Assembly: GCF_052324685.1 (NCBI RefSeq)
Contig: NW_027506895.1
Coordinates: 738,596 to 802,595 of the forward strand
Source: Brachyhypopomus gauderio
Taxonomy: Eukaryota > Chordata > Actinopteri > Gymnotiformes > Hypopomidae
Length of the DNA stretch: 64,000 nucleotides
Reading direction: 5' to 3'
Under the pieces are notes generated by a model. That model was not told where the DNA came from, made no database searches, and saw only the letters and a list, made by a program, of their open reading frames with translations. The position numbers and the translations under genes are program-made. Shown here piece after piece: positions 37,437-60,588 of the stretch; the stretch's first letter is position 1, and each line of letters opens with the position of its first letter.

Positions 37437-37834
37437 TACACTAGCTATATAAAGAGCATTTACATCTATCAAATTAAATTAAATTCTCTCAACCTGAGAC
37501 AACTGGTTTGTTCACAACAGAAGTAAACTTAACAATAAAACCGCTATTCTTAATTAAATAAATCAAATACCCAGTCTGGTAGACATTCAGAAACTTCAAG
37601 TATTTTCTTAAATAATGTTTATTTCGCCACCTTGAAAATGCACATTTTTCTTCAGCTTGCTCCTGACTCGCCATTTCTGCCTCTTCACCGTTTGTGTCGT
37701 GTGTCACTGGCGTGCTTTGGCACGCGTGTAAAAATACTGGCTCTGATTGGCTACCATAACGCTGCCCTAGCCAATCGCTTACTGACTTGTTAAGTTAAAC
37801 AGGTGTTACACCGAGAAATGTGACCTATCAAGAT

Positions 37835-37970
37835 GGGTGGGGGGTGGCGAACGTAATTTTTCTCCGTGGAGAGATGGGCCGCGGGCCGGATCAAGTTCAT
37901 CCGTGGGCCGGATCAAGTTCATCCGCGGGCCGGATCTGGCCTCCGGGCTGCCAGTTGAATAGCCCTGGTG
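37835..37970 (-). mobile_element. hAT-type terminus, truncated
   Basis: On the minus strand this starts CAGGGCTATTCAACTGGC and continues into GGGCC-rich sequence, a terminus type familiar from fish hAT elements. A short GGGCCGGATCAAGTTCATCC unit is tandemly repeated inside. The partner end was not found. Confidence 0.6.
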
Positions 37971-39160
37971 TATACATACCATGATTCGAAGTGTAGATGT
38001 GATATGGGCTTGGTTATTGACACTGGGTAAGCTGGCACTAAAACTAGGGTCATGACCTGAAAGGCAGGTGCCTATTAAACTCCACAAACAAAAACCAAAC
38101 ACTTGAACGTCTCATACATGAGGGACACAAAGCCAGGGATCACCTCCCAGATGCCAGTCATGCAGTTCTGACTGGAGCAAACATACCTCATGATCCCCAA
38201 TCAAACATTATGAAACTCACCGAAGGCTTTTTGCTTACCTTACATGCCCCCAAACTGTTGCTTGCTATGACGTCTTTATTACTGTTGCAGTCATCCTGTA
38301 TCGATATGTTTGGTTTCATATATTCAAGTTTGAGACTGATGGTCTGTTTGTTAATGCATTCTGCTGTTTAACAAAAGTAAGCATGAATTGACTTAAACGT
38401 AAGTGCACTAAATTGGACTGAACCATTGCCCTAAGCAGCCCAACTGGGACTGACAGTAAACTAGAATAATCAATAGTCTTCAGCATGCAACATTATTTTG
38501 ACTCAAACTTCACAACAGGTCATTTAAAACTCACACTGATGAGCTTGCCAAAAAAAACCCAGAAGTATTCTCTCCATGTAACCTTTATGCACAAATTATT
38601 CTGATTTAACTGAACACATATGTCTCTGCCTTGAAACTACTTCACTGACATGTTCTCTCATCACATTTTAATTAAAATCCTAGGCAACAGTGTAAAATAT
38701 TTTTAAAGTCTAAATAGAAAAAAGATTGCGATGCCACTCAACCAAAGATGTGCATAATGATATAAGTAGGTACAGTTGGGATGGCTTAACCCTGCATGTA
38801 GCAATGACCGATTAATATTATAATTAGCATGTTCAATTGACATCACCACTTACCAATGCCAATTTTAAAATCATCAAAAGAGCTCAGCCCTGCTTGCTTA
38901 GACTGGAAGAGCACTTTGAATAACAAACAAATGGTTTTGATCAAAGCCATCTGGCCATCAGCCTTGTGGCTGCACAGGGTAAAGTGTGCACAAGCTTAGC
39001 CAAGATTATGATCACCCAAATTCAGGGAAAGGGGAGATCTCTGGAGAAGCAGCCTACATAAAGACGTTAGGAAGTGGCCAGCTATTCATACTTTGTACAT
39101 GCACACTGTTTTCCTACAAAACCAACACTGACAACACTGAAGATGGCAATGTGACTACGA
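37971..39160. other. AT-rich intergenic sequence without recognisable genes
   Basis: I found no exon, terminal repeat or structured RNA signature here. Short open frames have no recognisable content. Confidence 0.5.
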
Positions 39161-39228
39161 AAGAGATTAGAACACCTGATTCCGATAATTTGGATGGGTG
39201 AGCGAATACTTTTGGCAATATAATGTAT
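39160..39228. mobile_element. Right terminal repeat of a truncated Tc1-like element
   Basis: The end GGGTGAGCGAATACTTTTGG followed by CAATATAATGTA is the reverse complement of the left end at 39,868, and similarity extends inward over AACACCTGATT and CGATAATTT. The rest of this copy is not recognisable. Confidence 0.75.
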
Positions 39229-39867
39229 ATGCATGTCCAGTCGGTTCATGTAGGCCTGAACACAAGCAAAAATAGTATAGAGATTATGTAAAGAAACTGT
39301 AAAAATATTATGCACTAAAGGAACAGTGAAGTCTGTGTGCGGGTTCATGTGGACTCCATGTAATTCTCTCTACTCTACGTTTCATCAGGGCAGTGATTTT
39401 TGCAACAGAAAGGTCTTGTTTATTAAATATTACAAGTATTACACATCTGGATGGAATAAGAAATCTGTAATGTCATGTGGATATCTGCTATCATTCTTAG
39501 CCCACACAGTGTAGTTTCACAGTCCCGAAGATGCCCACTGACACGGAGCAGCACAAACAAGACCAAACTACAGCAAACATGAAACTTGTGAGGCCTCAAA
39601 ACACAGGAATTTCTGTTTTAGAAGATAAGGCCCTTGAAGTAAGATATGCTGATCTCATGTGGGGTTAGCAGAAGGAACCATGAAAAACAAGTTGCAAAAT
39701 ATGTATGATATGAAGAACTTAGAAGTTCATATTGGGTATTAAGAGAAGATTGCACAAGGCACAGAGAGTCACATGTTCTGGTATAAATAACTGTTTAGAC
39801 TGTTAATTTTCAGATGTTACTACCTGCTAGAAGTGCACACTGTGATGTGCTGTAAGATCTCCAAAGT

Positions 39868-40690
39868 TACATTATATTGCCAAAAGTATTCGCTCACCCA
39901 TCTAAATTATCGCAATCAGGTGTTCCAATGACTTCCATGGCCACAGGTGTATAAAATTAAGCACCTAGGCTTTCAGGCTGTTTTTACAAACATTTGTGAA
40001 AGAATGGGTCACTCTCAGGAGCTCAGTGAATTCCGGGAACTGTGATAGGATGCCACCTGTGCAACAAATCCAATTGTGACATTTCCTCGCTCCCTAAATA
40101 TTCCAGTCAACTGTCAGCTGTATTATAAAAAATGGAAGTGTTTGGGAATGACAGCAACTCAGCCACGAAGTGGTAGGACACGTAAACTGACGGATCGGGG
40201 TCAGCAGATGCTGAAGCACATAGTGCGAAGAGGTCAACAACTTTCTGCAGAGTCACTACAGACATCCAAACTTCATGTGGCCTTCAGATTAGCTCAAGAA
40301 CAGTGCGCAGAGAGCTTCATGGAATGGGTTTCCATGGTCGAGCAGCTGCATCCAAGCCTTACATCACCAAGTGCTATGCAAAGCGTCGGATGCAGTGGTG
40401 TAAAGTTCTTTGGAGTGACAAATCTTGCTTCTCCATCTGGCACTCTGATAAACGAGTCTGGGATTGGTGGGATGCCAGGAGAACAGTACTTGTCTGACTG
40501 CATTGTGCCAAGTTTGCTGGAGGGAGGGGGGGATTATGGTGTGGGGTTGTTTTTCAGGTGCTGAACTTGGCCCCTTAGTTCCAGTAAAAGGAACTCTAAA
40601 TGCTTCAGCATACCAAGACCAACCCCCTGGTTTTGTGTGAACAGTTTGGAGCTGGCCCCTTCCTCTTCCAACATGACAGTGCATGTTTAT
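39868..40690 (+). mobile_element. Tc1-like transposon, 3'-truncated and frameshifted
   Basis: Left terminal repeat begins TACATTATATTGCC with AAAAGTATTCGCTC following. Inside are transposase fragments in at least two frames: W-S-D-K-S-C-F-S-I-W (catalytic aspartate region), the shifted P-G-E-Q-Y-L-S-D-C-I-V-P-S, then L-G-P-L-V-P-V. The sequence ends abruptly inside the transposase near the H-D-S-A word, before the expected right end. The 162-residue frame at 40076-40564 mixes frames and is not a working protein. Confidence 0.8.
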
Positions 40691-41258
40691 AAAAATGTTT
40701 ATATATTTATAAATGTTTATATATTTAAACTAATTGACATGGACAAGATTTTAGTAAAACTAAACCTAGTATATTAGTATCTGTATATTCAAAATGGCAC
40801 CAATGAAAGCCAAAGATTAAAAGGAATTCTCTATATCATGAACATATCTAAAACGTTAGATTAGATTACATTTCGGTAAATCCTATAAACCGAATTAAGC
40901 AGTAAGCAGAGTCGATTTATGAGATGTAAATGTACAGAGCAGAATAATTATTTAAATGTATATTACTGCAGATACCAGTAGACTATGCAATAGCAATAAT
41001 TAAAACAATGAATAATTAAAAAGCAGAACACATATGGTGGACTTTCTCCCTACCTCACGCAAAAGAAGTATAATCTGGCAATTTCTTTTTAAGTAAATAT
41101 TTCATACTATAATACTATATTTACCTACATCCATGCTGAATTAATTTTACGAAAAATGGGCCAGCTAATGAAGAACATCCATCCGTTCAACTACTTATTA
41201 AAACATACTTTCTGTTTGGTGCATACGTTTGCTTTTACAATAATGTAACCCATTACAG
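40691..41258. other. AT-rich spacer, nothing recognised
   Basis: No gene or terminal repeat was found. The sequence just before 41,260 (GTAACCCATTACAG) resembles a word in the hAT-like element at 36.7 kb. Confidence 0.5.
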
Positions 41259-41259
41259 C

Positions 41260-41430
41260 AGGGGTGCCCACAGTTTTCAGCTTGCGAGCTATTATAAGAT
41301 GACCAAGTCAGAAAGATCTACCGGGGTGGCGGCGAACGTAATTTGTTGAGAGGGGGGAGGGGGAGGGGGAGGGGGGAGGGGGAGGGGGAGGGGGAGGGGG
41401 GTGGCGAACGTAATTTGTTGAGTGGATTGC
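41260..41430. repeat. hAT-like end plus G-rich (GGGGGA)n tract between direct repeats
   Basis: CAGGGGTGCCCACAG at about 41,262 resembles a hAT left end. A purine tract of GGGGGA/GGGGGGA units (about 41,350-41,401) is bracketed by two copies of a word containing GGCGAACGTAATTTGTTGAG. The core GGCGAACGTAATTT also occurs at about 37,848. Confidence 0.75.
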
Positions 41431-41469
41431 AGATTGGCGGGCTGTTTTGAAGGGCTCCTCTATTTTTGA

Positions 41470-42122
41470 AAACTTCCCGCGGTGTGGACGTTCCACTCCG
41501 GGTTTCGCGGTTCGCTCCACTCCGGGTTTCGCCGCTCGCTCCACTCCGGGTTTCGCGGTTCGCCGCCGAGGCGCGCTGGCAAAACAACACAGGCGGCCAT
41601 GATGATGCGTTGAAGTTACAGGCGCAACATTTCATTTTTACTCCCTCCCGCAAGCCCAGCACTCCGATAAAACCTTTCTGAAGGTTGTGGGGACGCGTTT
41701 TGAGACACGATGGCGTAACGCCTCGCCCGTCTGAGGCAGCGGACCGGGAACGTCGCTACGTCGGCTGAGCTAAACCAGCTAGCTTAGACACCCGCCGCTA
41801 CACGAGCTCAGCAGTGAATAGCCGGCCAGCTAGCGCGTACAAAGGACGGTAGGCGGGCTGTTCGTGTAGCCGGCTGGCTCGACGAAGCACACAATTCACA
41901 CGTACTCGGATAATATTTGTGAATTACGGAGTTCGCGATTCGCGGACGGCGAGCTAGCTCGTAAAAAAATCGACAATTATAACGACCGAGCTTTCGGTGA
42001 AGGAGGCGCGGCCCCGAAAGCTTGCGCGTGCGTGCGTGGGCGCGCGTAACCAGCACGTCTCGCGCTTTGCACGCGCACCTCTTCGGATTCGTGACGCTCC
42101 CCGAGGTCCAGAGAACCGAGCG
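41470..42122 (+). promoter_or_regulatory. CpG-rich promoter/5' region of kansl3
   Basis: From about 41,470 to 42,350 CG dinucleotides are dense, in sharp contrast to the AT-rich flank. The block ends in the first coding exon of kansl3, as expected for a housekeeping CpG-island promoter. It includes three 24-bp tandem units (41492-41563, containing CTCCACTCCGGGTTTCGC). No TATA box was seen, and the transcription start is unknown. Confidence 0.6.
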
Positions 42123-53866
<11,744 letters not shown>

Positions 53867-53993
53867 CCGGAGTCCCACGCGAACAGTCTGTCTCTCCTAC
53901 TGTGAACATGGCGTCAGCAGAGAGACCTCACCTCACCTGTGGAGATGACAGCATGGACTGCTCACTTGCCATACCACCCAGGAGTTTGACCCC

Positions 53994-53999
53994 AATAAA
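53994..53999 (+). terminator. Candidate kansl3 polyadenylation signal (spliced end)
   Basis: AATAAA about 130 bp after the possible last acceptor at 53862-53863. It fits a short terminal exon that carries only the stop codon and 3' UTR. Confidence 0.45.
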
Positions 54000-54013
54000 G
54001 AAGTTATGAACCC

Positions 54014-57000
54014 CATTTTCTGCTTGTATTATTCATTTGTTTGTTTATTTGTGTGCGAAGAAGGAAATGATTGGGTGTGTCGCTGTGGGCAGGACTCCAC
54101 TACCCACAATGCTCAGTGCTGGATCACCTAAGGCTATCTAAAACCAGCCCTCAGTACAAAGTCTACATCCTCATGCAGGGCCTTACTGCATATCGGGCTG
54201 CTCAGAGTGAGGGAGCATGACAAAGCCATGAGCCCATGTACTACTAACGAGAAATAAAACCTGTTCCTGGATCAGTGATGGCACTGAGGATCCACATCAT
54301 GGTGAGGCAGTCCTGAATCTGCATCACTGTTCTTCTCATCTCCTGTCAGAAGGACGTGGACGTGAGACGCGTTTGCTGTCTGGATGGGAGCGCTGGACTT
54401 CATGTCCCTGCTGATGAGGCCCACCTGTGGTGAATAAGTCGGGTTATCTCAGGGCAAGTCCGAGCTGAGAGATCTCTTGCAGATCGCTCAGAGTTGGCTG
54501 TGACCATCCTCGGTGCTGACAGAAGAAACTCATCACATCCGGGCTGAGAAGCGTCATTCATGGGCTGGGTTTGGTTGGGAAAGTCCCAAAGTCCTAGTCT
54601 GAGAAGTGACCAACAATGCGTCAAAGAGCTGTTACGGCTGTTCACATAGAATCAGCTTCACTTTAGAGAAACTAAGAGAAGACTCGTGACCGCTCCGTTG
54701 AACACCTTCGGACCGTAAGAATGAAGGATTTTTCGTTTCCAGTGGCAAGGCATTCGAATGCTAATACACACTCCACTAACGACATATCTGTTTGCATTGC
54801 CAGTTGTTGCTATGGCAGCAATAAAGTTACTCAAAGAAAAAGAACCGACACTCGAACCTTTAGAACCCAGTGGTAAGACTGTTAAGATTAAAACATCTAA
54901 TATAAACTTTACTACTCTCATAGGACTTCACAAGCACGTTGCTTGCACAGTTGATAAAGTCCCTGAAAAGTTCTGTTTCTCTGTGTATCTTGTATCTCTC
55001 TCTCTCTCTCTCTCTCTCTGTCTGTGGCATTACGCAATGTGAAAATATGAACACAAAGCAAAAAACCTGAAAAAGTTTATATTTCTGAGAACCCATTCTT
55101 AGTTGAATCTCCCCTACGCACATGCGCACACACACATAACTCCACAGAAGATTTCTAGGATAATATTTTATCCGTTTGTTCATGCTGAAGCAGCATACTT
55201 TGGCATACAAACTTTTGTTCCAGCCTGCTAACCCTGCAACAGAAGCTGCCCATGAAAGAAAGATAATGATTGCGATTAAGTGCTGTGATAAAAGCCCTTT
55301 GTGATGATAATGGCGCTGCTGTGATTGTACAGTGATGAGGGGGATGAGGGAGAGGAGGGTGGGTTGTCTTTAACAAGGAGCACGCTCAGAAGACAGCGTT
55401 TATTCACCGTGTGAAGGTACTCCAGCCACTTACCCTGACACCACCTGCACCTCCATCATTAACGTAAACAGAGATGCTTCACTTTCCCAGTAGGAATGTT
55501 ACTCACAGTCATAGAAGGGGAAATTGGACATTGTCCTAGGACTATTCCACAGTGGTTGTGTTAAACCTTGAGAAGAAGAAATAATAGTGTTTCAATATGT
55601 GTGTGTTCCTGTGAGGTTCTGTCAGTTCCACCCTGAAGTACAGGAAGCTCAAATAGGAGAGACATATCCAGACTGTGACAGTTGTTTATAGGCAAACTGA
55701 AGGCTACTAGCTAAACGTCAGAATTAGCGCTGCTATGGGGTATTGACATTGCCATCATCAACAAAATGCCAGATGAAAGGTAGCCGTCTAGAGTCATGTT
55801 GTTTAGACACACCGCTCGATCCACCTGGAACATGGATCTGATACATTCCTCTGCATATTCAAGCACTGAATTAAAACAATAATAGTGACATACTGCCATT
55901 TTAAGACACAGCAATTCAAGACAAACCTCCGGATGAAAGATGTGAGCTAGGAGCAGGAAAGGCGTTAGCGTTGGGTGAAGCTGTAGGTGTTCAGCGGAGA
56001 TCTGAAACACGCTTGTGAAGTTGTGAGATTGCAGAGTGCGGGTCAGGCTACAGACCTGACTCTGACAGTGGTCTTCGTCTGGTTTTGGAGTCCACCAGTA
56101 CACCGTTACCAGTGGACGTTGGTGCACAGAGGTGACAGAGAGACAGATAAAGTGTGTATGTGTGGAGGGGGCCTTAAAGGTAAGAAGTGTGTGAGAGAGG
56201 CACAGGTGCAAATACCCTGGCACCTGAATTCTGAATAAGATGCAGGTTGTTTGGGATAATTCTAGATATACCAAGGAAATGGGGGATTGCAGTAATCTAC
56301 ATGGTTAATTGAGGTGCCTACAATATATAGACCTTCTAAATAATCTCTTCGAAGTTTGAACAGACTGATTTATTGTATTCGTTTAACTCTTTATCTGATC
56401 CGAACATCTCTGGGCAAGGCCTGTTGATGTAAAGACTACAGTTGTTATCAGTGGGAACAGCAAAGGTAACGTCCCCCTGTTCAATCAACAAGGAGAAGGA
56501 TATCAACTCTCGAGCTTTGCTTTGTAAACAATTTCTGCCTGAACTGAATCATGTGATTGTACAAACACTGAGATATACACAGAATGAGTCACAGGCACCA
56601 ACTGAAGTGTATACAAATACAAGCTATTTACAATCACCGCACTCACAGTCAGCACTATCATTTACAATCCCGTATGACAAATCATTGATGCAGTTTATAG
56701 TAAATGGTGCAGTTGGGCTGACCTGGTTCTGCTTCACTGACTGGGCTCAGTCTGGAGGAAGGTGCCTTGGTGTTGTGTATACTGTGAAACTAAGACTGCG
56801 TGGTGGTCGAGCTCAGCAGAACCGGGCTTCGTGAAGCACACCTCCCCAGCTACGTGAATAACGTTGAGAAAAAACGTGCTGTCCCGTGAGGCTTCCGTGT
56901 GGATGACTCACGCCGTGTCTGGAGGAGAACAGAACGAGCAGCCGGACCCTCTCCCACTCGGGCTGCACTTCCAGAACCTGGACCGGGCGCAGGCTGGCAC

Positions 57001-59264
57001 GTCCTCCACACGTCTGTCCTCGGCTCCGCCCGCCAACCACTGCTTGTGTTGCTTTAAACGAAGGATGAGCTTTCGGGTCGGATGAGCCCCGCTGCCAAAC
57101 ACCAACGCCAGCATGTGGCACCGGGCCTGAGCAGCAAACCTCCTGATTGGCTCCTCAGAACTACCTCATTCACATAACCGGACCTAGAGCACTCTGATGT
57201 TGACCTGAACGCAGGAGTTCAGAACACGTCTGTTTACTTTCAAAGCATTTAGAGCATTTTTGGACTATGAGACAAGGTCCAGCTTACATCATCACTTGCA
57301 GGTCTGCTCCTTTGGCCGAGGTCACTTTGGGCCTTAACCTTTAAAAACTCTGCCCTAATGCTCGTAACGAGACCAAGGTGTCATCAGAGCATTGCAGGGT
57401 GATGAAAAATGAAACGTTTTTATCCTTACTAACGCCTTTATGACACATATCATAGCTTTTGTCCGGAACATATTACGAATAAAAGTAAGAAGCAAATAAA
57501 TTAACTATTCATTAATCATGAATTATTACAAAGAAGTGAAATGACCTCGTAAATATTTGGACCAGTGTCCAGAACCCAGCAGGAGATGATGAGATGCTGA
57601 TGGCACTGGTGCTACGCTCTCACAGCGATGTAAAACAACGTTTAAATGCACAAGCATTGGTTCTAAAGTCGTGTTTGCTAGACTTGGCATGTCAAAAGAA
57701 CAAGCAGCATTGCTGATTGGTAATAAACCAGATTTAGGGTTTTAGTACATTTTAGTGATGGTATTTGCTGCAGTGAATAATAACAACAACAACAACAACA
57801 ACAAAACATACTGAGACAGACTATGAATGTATATATTACCAAAATAAAGAACCACGTTGAAGTTATTCAGTCAAGCCCCCCCCCCCCCCCCACACACCTT
57901 CAACTACAATTTGTATTTCCCAGTCTCTACTATCATTAACACTTCCAAATAAGCACAGACTCACTCATCTGCTAATAGAGATTACACGTAATCATACTCA
58001 AATAAACCATCCAAAACTGTTCGATATCAGTTCATTGGCAAAAATCGGAGAGATGTTTTGGAAAATCTGCTGATAAATCTCTGGGAGGAAGACGAACAGA
58101 AGAGAGGAGAGGTGTATCTCTGGGTCCTGTGTCTCGACACGTTGAGAGTATGTGGACGGGAGATTCGAGTCTTTTTCCTGCCCGGAGTCCTTAGAAAACT
58201 CGTTCTTACTAACCCAAAGCTGCACAGTGAAATAATAACGTACAATATCAATGGATTAATCCATATCAGAGGATTAATCGCGTCTGCTATTTCTTCGCAT
58301 AGCGACGAGCCTGGTGGCGTTATTTGAGTTCTTACGGAGCTTTAGAGTTCTTGGAAGAGTACAGATGGTGCATGTCTGATGAATGGAGCAGACACGACAG
58401 ACACGACAGACAGACGGAGAGGAGAGCGAGCAAGGAACCGAGCCACTCTGCAAATCTGCTGGTTTTGGGGCGTGACACCACATTATGCATTCTTTTCAAA
58501 CTGATTTTCGCACTAACTCTCCCTACGGCCCTAACTGGTCGACTCCCTGCACCCCCAACTCCAAGACCCACAACCTTTAGGGTGTTTTAGAAGGTTTTTT
58601 TTTATTATAATGCAATTTCTTAATTTAGAAAGCTACTGAACAAGAACCCCTAAGTGTCTACATGTACAGTACAAGCAGCGTTGGCGTAATTATGGGGGTG
58701 AGGGTACGTGACCCCCCCTGAGTATTCCTGCTCTTATATGATGATGTGTTGGGTTGGGTCACCCCCACCCTCCACTTGAAATGAAACCCAGTTTGGGGAA
58801 TGCCTCGTTTTTGTTCCGGAACTGCGTCAATTCGCCTAGAACGCAAAAAAAGAGAAATATTTTTAAAAAGATGAACTGATGTCGACCTCAATAGGGATAT
58901 TACGCGTGAAATACGCAATCCAATACTGGGCAGTGACTTTTTACGCACACGCACGGGGATGTCTCCAGCTTATATTAAGATCAAGCCCGAGCTCCTTCTC
59001 GCAAAGTTTGCAGGCTCTCGTCTGGCCCAGATCCCGGTCCAAACAATAAATCACAGGCCTTCTTTGGAGACGCCGAGCCGAAGCAGAGCTGTGTTTTTAA
59101 ACCCGCCCTCGAAAAGCAGCTCATTTCCCCTAAAACCTCCCATTTTCTCTCTCTCTCTCTCACTCTCTCTCTCTCTCCCTCCCTCCCTCGCTGTCTCTCC
59201 CTCGTTCATCTAGTCTTCACCTCTATTTCTGCTCTGTCGGCGTGTCCCCACTTTTTCCCGAACC
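54014..59264. other. Intergenic region and 5' flank of the tolloid gene
   Basis: No known gene was recognised. The stretch has a CT repeat (about 54,995-55,020), a poly-C run (about 57,876-57,891), an (AAC)n run (about 57,780-57,805) and a purine/pyrimidine-rich 5' leader before 59,265. The one part that looks exon-like is the minus-strand ORF at 55,711-56,274, described separately. Confidence 0.5.
55711..56274 (-). other. Unidentified 187-codon ORF with exon-like edges
   Basis: This is the longest non-repetitive open frame between kansl3 and the tolloid gene. Two segments inside it look like exons. 56005-55929 is preceded by TTTCAG and followed by GTTTGT, encoding I-S-A-E-H-L-Q-L-H-P-T. The other starts near 55866 after AATTCAG, encoding V-L-E-Y-A-E-E-C-I-R-S-M-F-Q before a GTGGAT. 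I do not recognise the protein. It could be a fragment of a gene, a pseudogene or chance. Confidence 0.25.
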
Positions 59265-59409
59265 ATGGGTCTCGCGACGAGGTGTTTGCTCCTGCTCTCC
59301 AGCCTTTGCGCGGTCCAAACGACCGATCTGGACGCGATCGAGCCGAGCTACTACGAGGAGAGTCCAACTTCCACGGACGTGATCGACTACAAGGATCCCT
59401 GCAAAGCCG
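59265..59409 (+). CDS. tll1: First coding exon of a tolloid/BMP1-family astacin metalloprotease (tll1-like), partial
   Basis: Encodes 48 residues: a signal peptide (M-G-L-A-T-R then C-L-L-L-L-S-S-L), an acidic tyrosine-containing stretch, and V-I-D-Y-K-D-P-C-K-A. The exon then ends in phase 1 at GTGAGG. Family proteins have this short leader and Y-K-D-P-C-K-A-A at exactly this point, before the prodomain and astacin protease, so the next exon should begin by completing a second alanine. Tolloids are secreted zinc proteases that cleave procollagen propeptides and chordin. The M-G-L start and I-D-Y-K-D-P favour TLL1 over BMP1 or TLL2, but a BMP1 paralog is possible. The protease and CUB exons lie beyond the window. 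The start codon context is AACCATGG. Confidence 0.72.
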
Positions 59410-60509
59410 GTGAGGATGTGAGATGTTTATTTACGTTCGTCGCGATCGGTCGTGCACGCCACGTAAGGCCACCGTGATCAGCTGCGAGTGACAGCCGGAC
59501 AGGGATCGAGCGGTTCCGCTCGCCGTAAACACTCCTAATGTGTTGCAATGTGTGTGTTTGCAACGACCGTTCGTCCTCGGACTTGTGATTTTGGCGTCAG
59601 GTTACACACACCTCGGTGTATTCTGCAGAGTATTAAAACGTAGCGGACACATCGGTGTGTGTCTGATCGATCACACAAGCGACACATTTGAATCTGAATT
59701 TAGAAACGTCGCCACCAGAAAGTTTTTTTATGCCGTTTTGGTGTGTTTGCGAAAAGTTACTAATACAAGTTTCTTATGAAATTATATTTTTAAAATGAAA
59801 ATGACTTTGATTCTGTTTTTTCCTGCACTGTATGTGGTTGTCAACACTTGACATCCGATAAATTGGTGAATTTGATGCATTTTCTACAGGGCATAGTTTA
59901 GTATTTGAAACTTAACGTAAGTTAAGTAAGTTAATGTAAGTTGGGGTTTGTTGTGTGTGTGTTTGGTACCGAGAGCCTCCGGTTCGGGAGAACATCCCCT
60001 CTGCCGTGTCACGGTACCACATGACGTCGTGTTACCTCAGCAGGAACACCGAGCCGGTAGCTCGCGCCACCGCTAAAACAAAGTAACGGGGAAGAGACTG
60101 ACGGTACCGAACTCGTAGTTAGACGAGACCGGTCTGGCCCGGTATCCCATCCCGTGTGTATGTGGTTATTTCAGTTAGAATTATGAACAACTGGTCTTAG
60201 GGTAGAGGTTCGGTTTGGTTCTTCTGAGAGACTTTTATTTCGTGTGTTGTCATAGAAGTTAGTCTTGTTTTTAGCGTCAGTTAGTTGTTTTTTTAGTAGA
60301 TCAAACATTAGAAGTACGTGAAATCCTTGACTCGTACATGGTGGTCTGGCGAGTTCGGGTCCAGTGTAGTGAAGTGCAACGCGTCTTTTGGAGCGCTTAC
60401 GAGTACTGCCAACAATTCAGTCACGTGATCAGGACACGATGGGTTATTGCTTTTTAATCCATGGCAGGTTGTTATCTGATGTTGGCAATTTTAACAGACC
60501 TTATTTCTC

Positions 60510-60588
<79 letters not shown>

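Larger units (their letters stand above)
36642..37830. mobile_element. hAT-like element (CAGTGTTGGGAACG end), host of a nested insertion
   Basis: The left end CAGTGTTGGGAACGTTACTT with repeated AAGTAACT words is a terminus common in fish hAT elements. The sequence appears to resume after the nested LTR at 37,442 and runs to about 37,830. There a short minus-strand frame (37489-37707), starting M-A-S-Q-E-Q-A-E-E, could be a transposase N-terminus. The right end was not found, so the boundary is approximate and the element is truncated. Confidence 0.5.

Noticed and set aside
40076..40564. 162-codon ORF as an intact transposase
   Set aside because: The catalytic segments fall in more than one frame and the 3' end of the element is missing, so it is a frameshifted fragment.
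56442..56834. 130-codon plus-strand ORF
   Set aside because: It has no recognisable domain, no supporting splice signals and ordinary composition, and is consistent with chance in intergenic DNA.
57998..58327. Plus (89-codon) and minus (75-codon) ORFs
   Set aside because: They overlap on opposite strands, match no remembered family and have no promoter or splice context.
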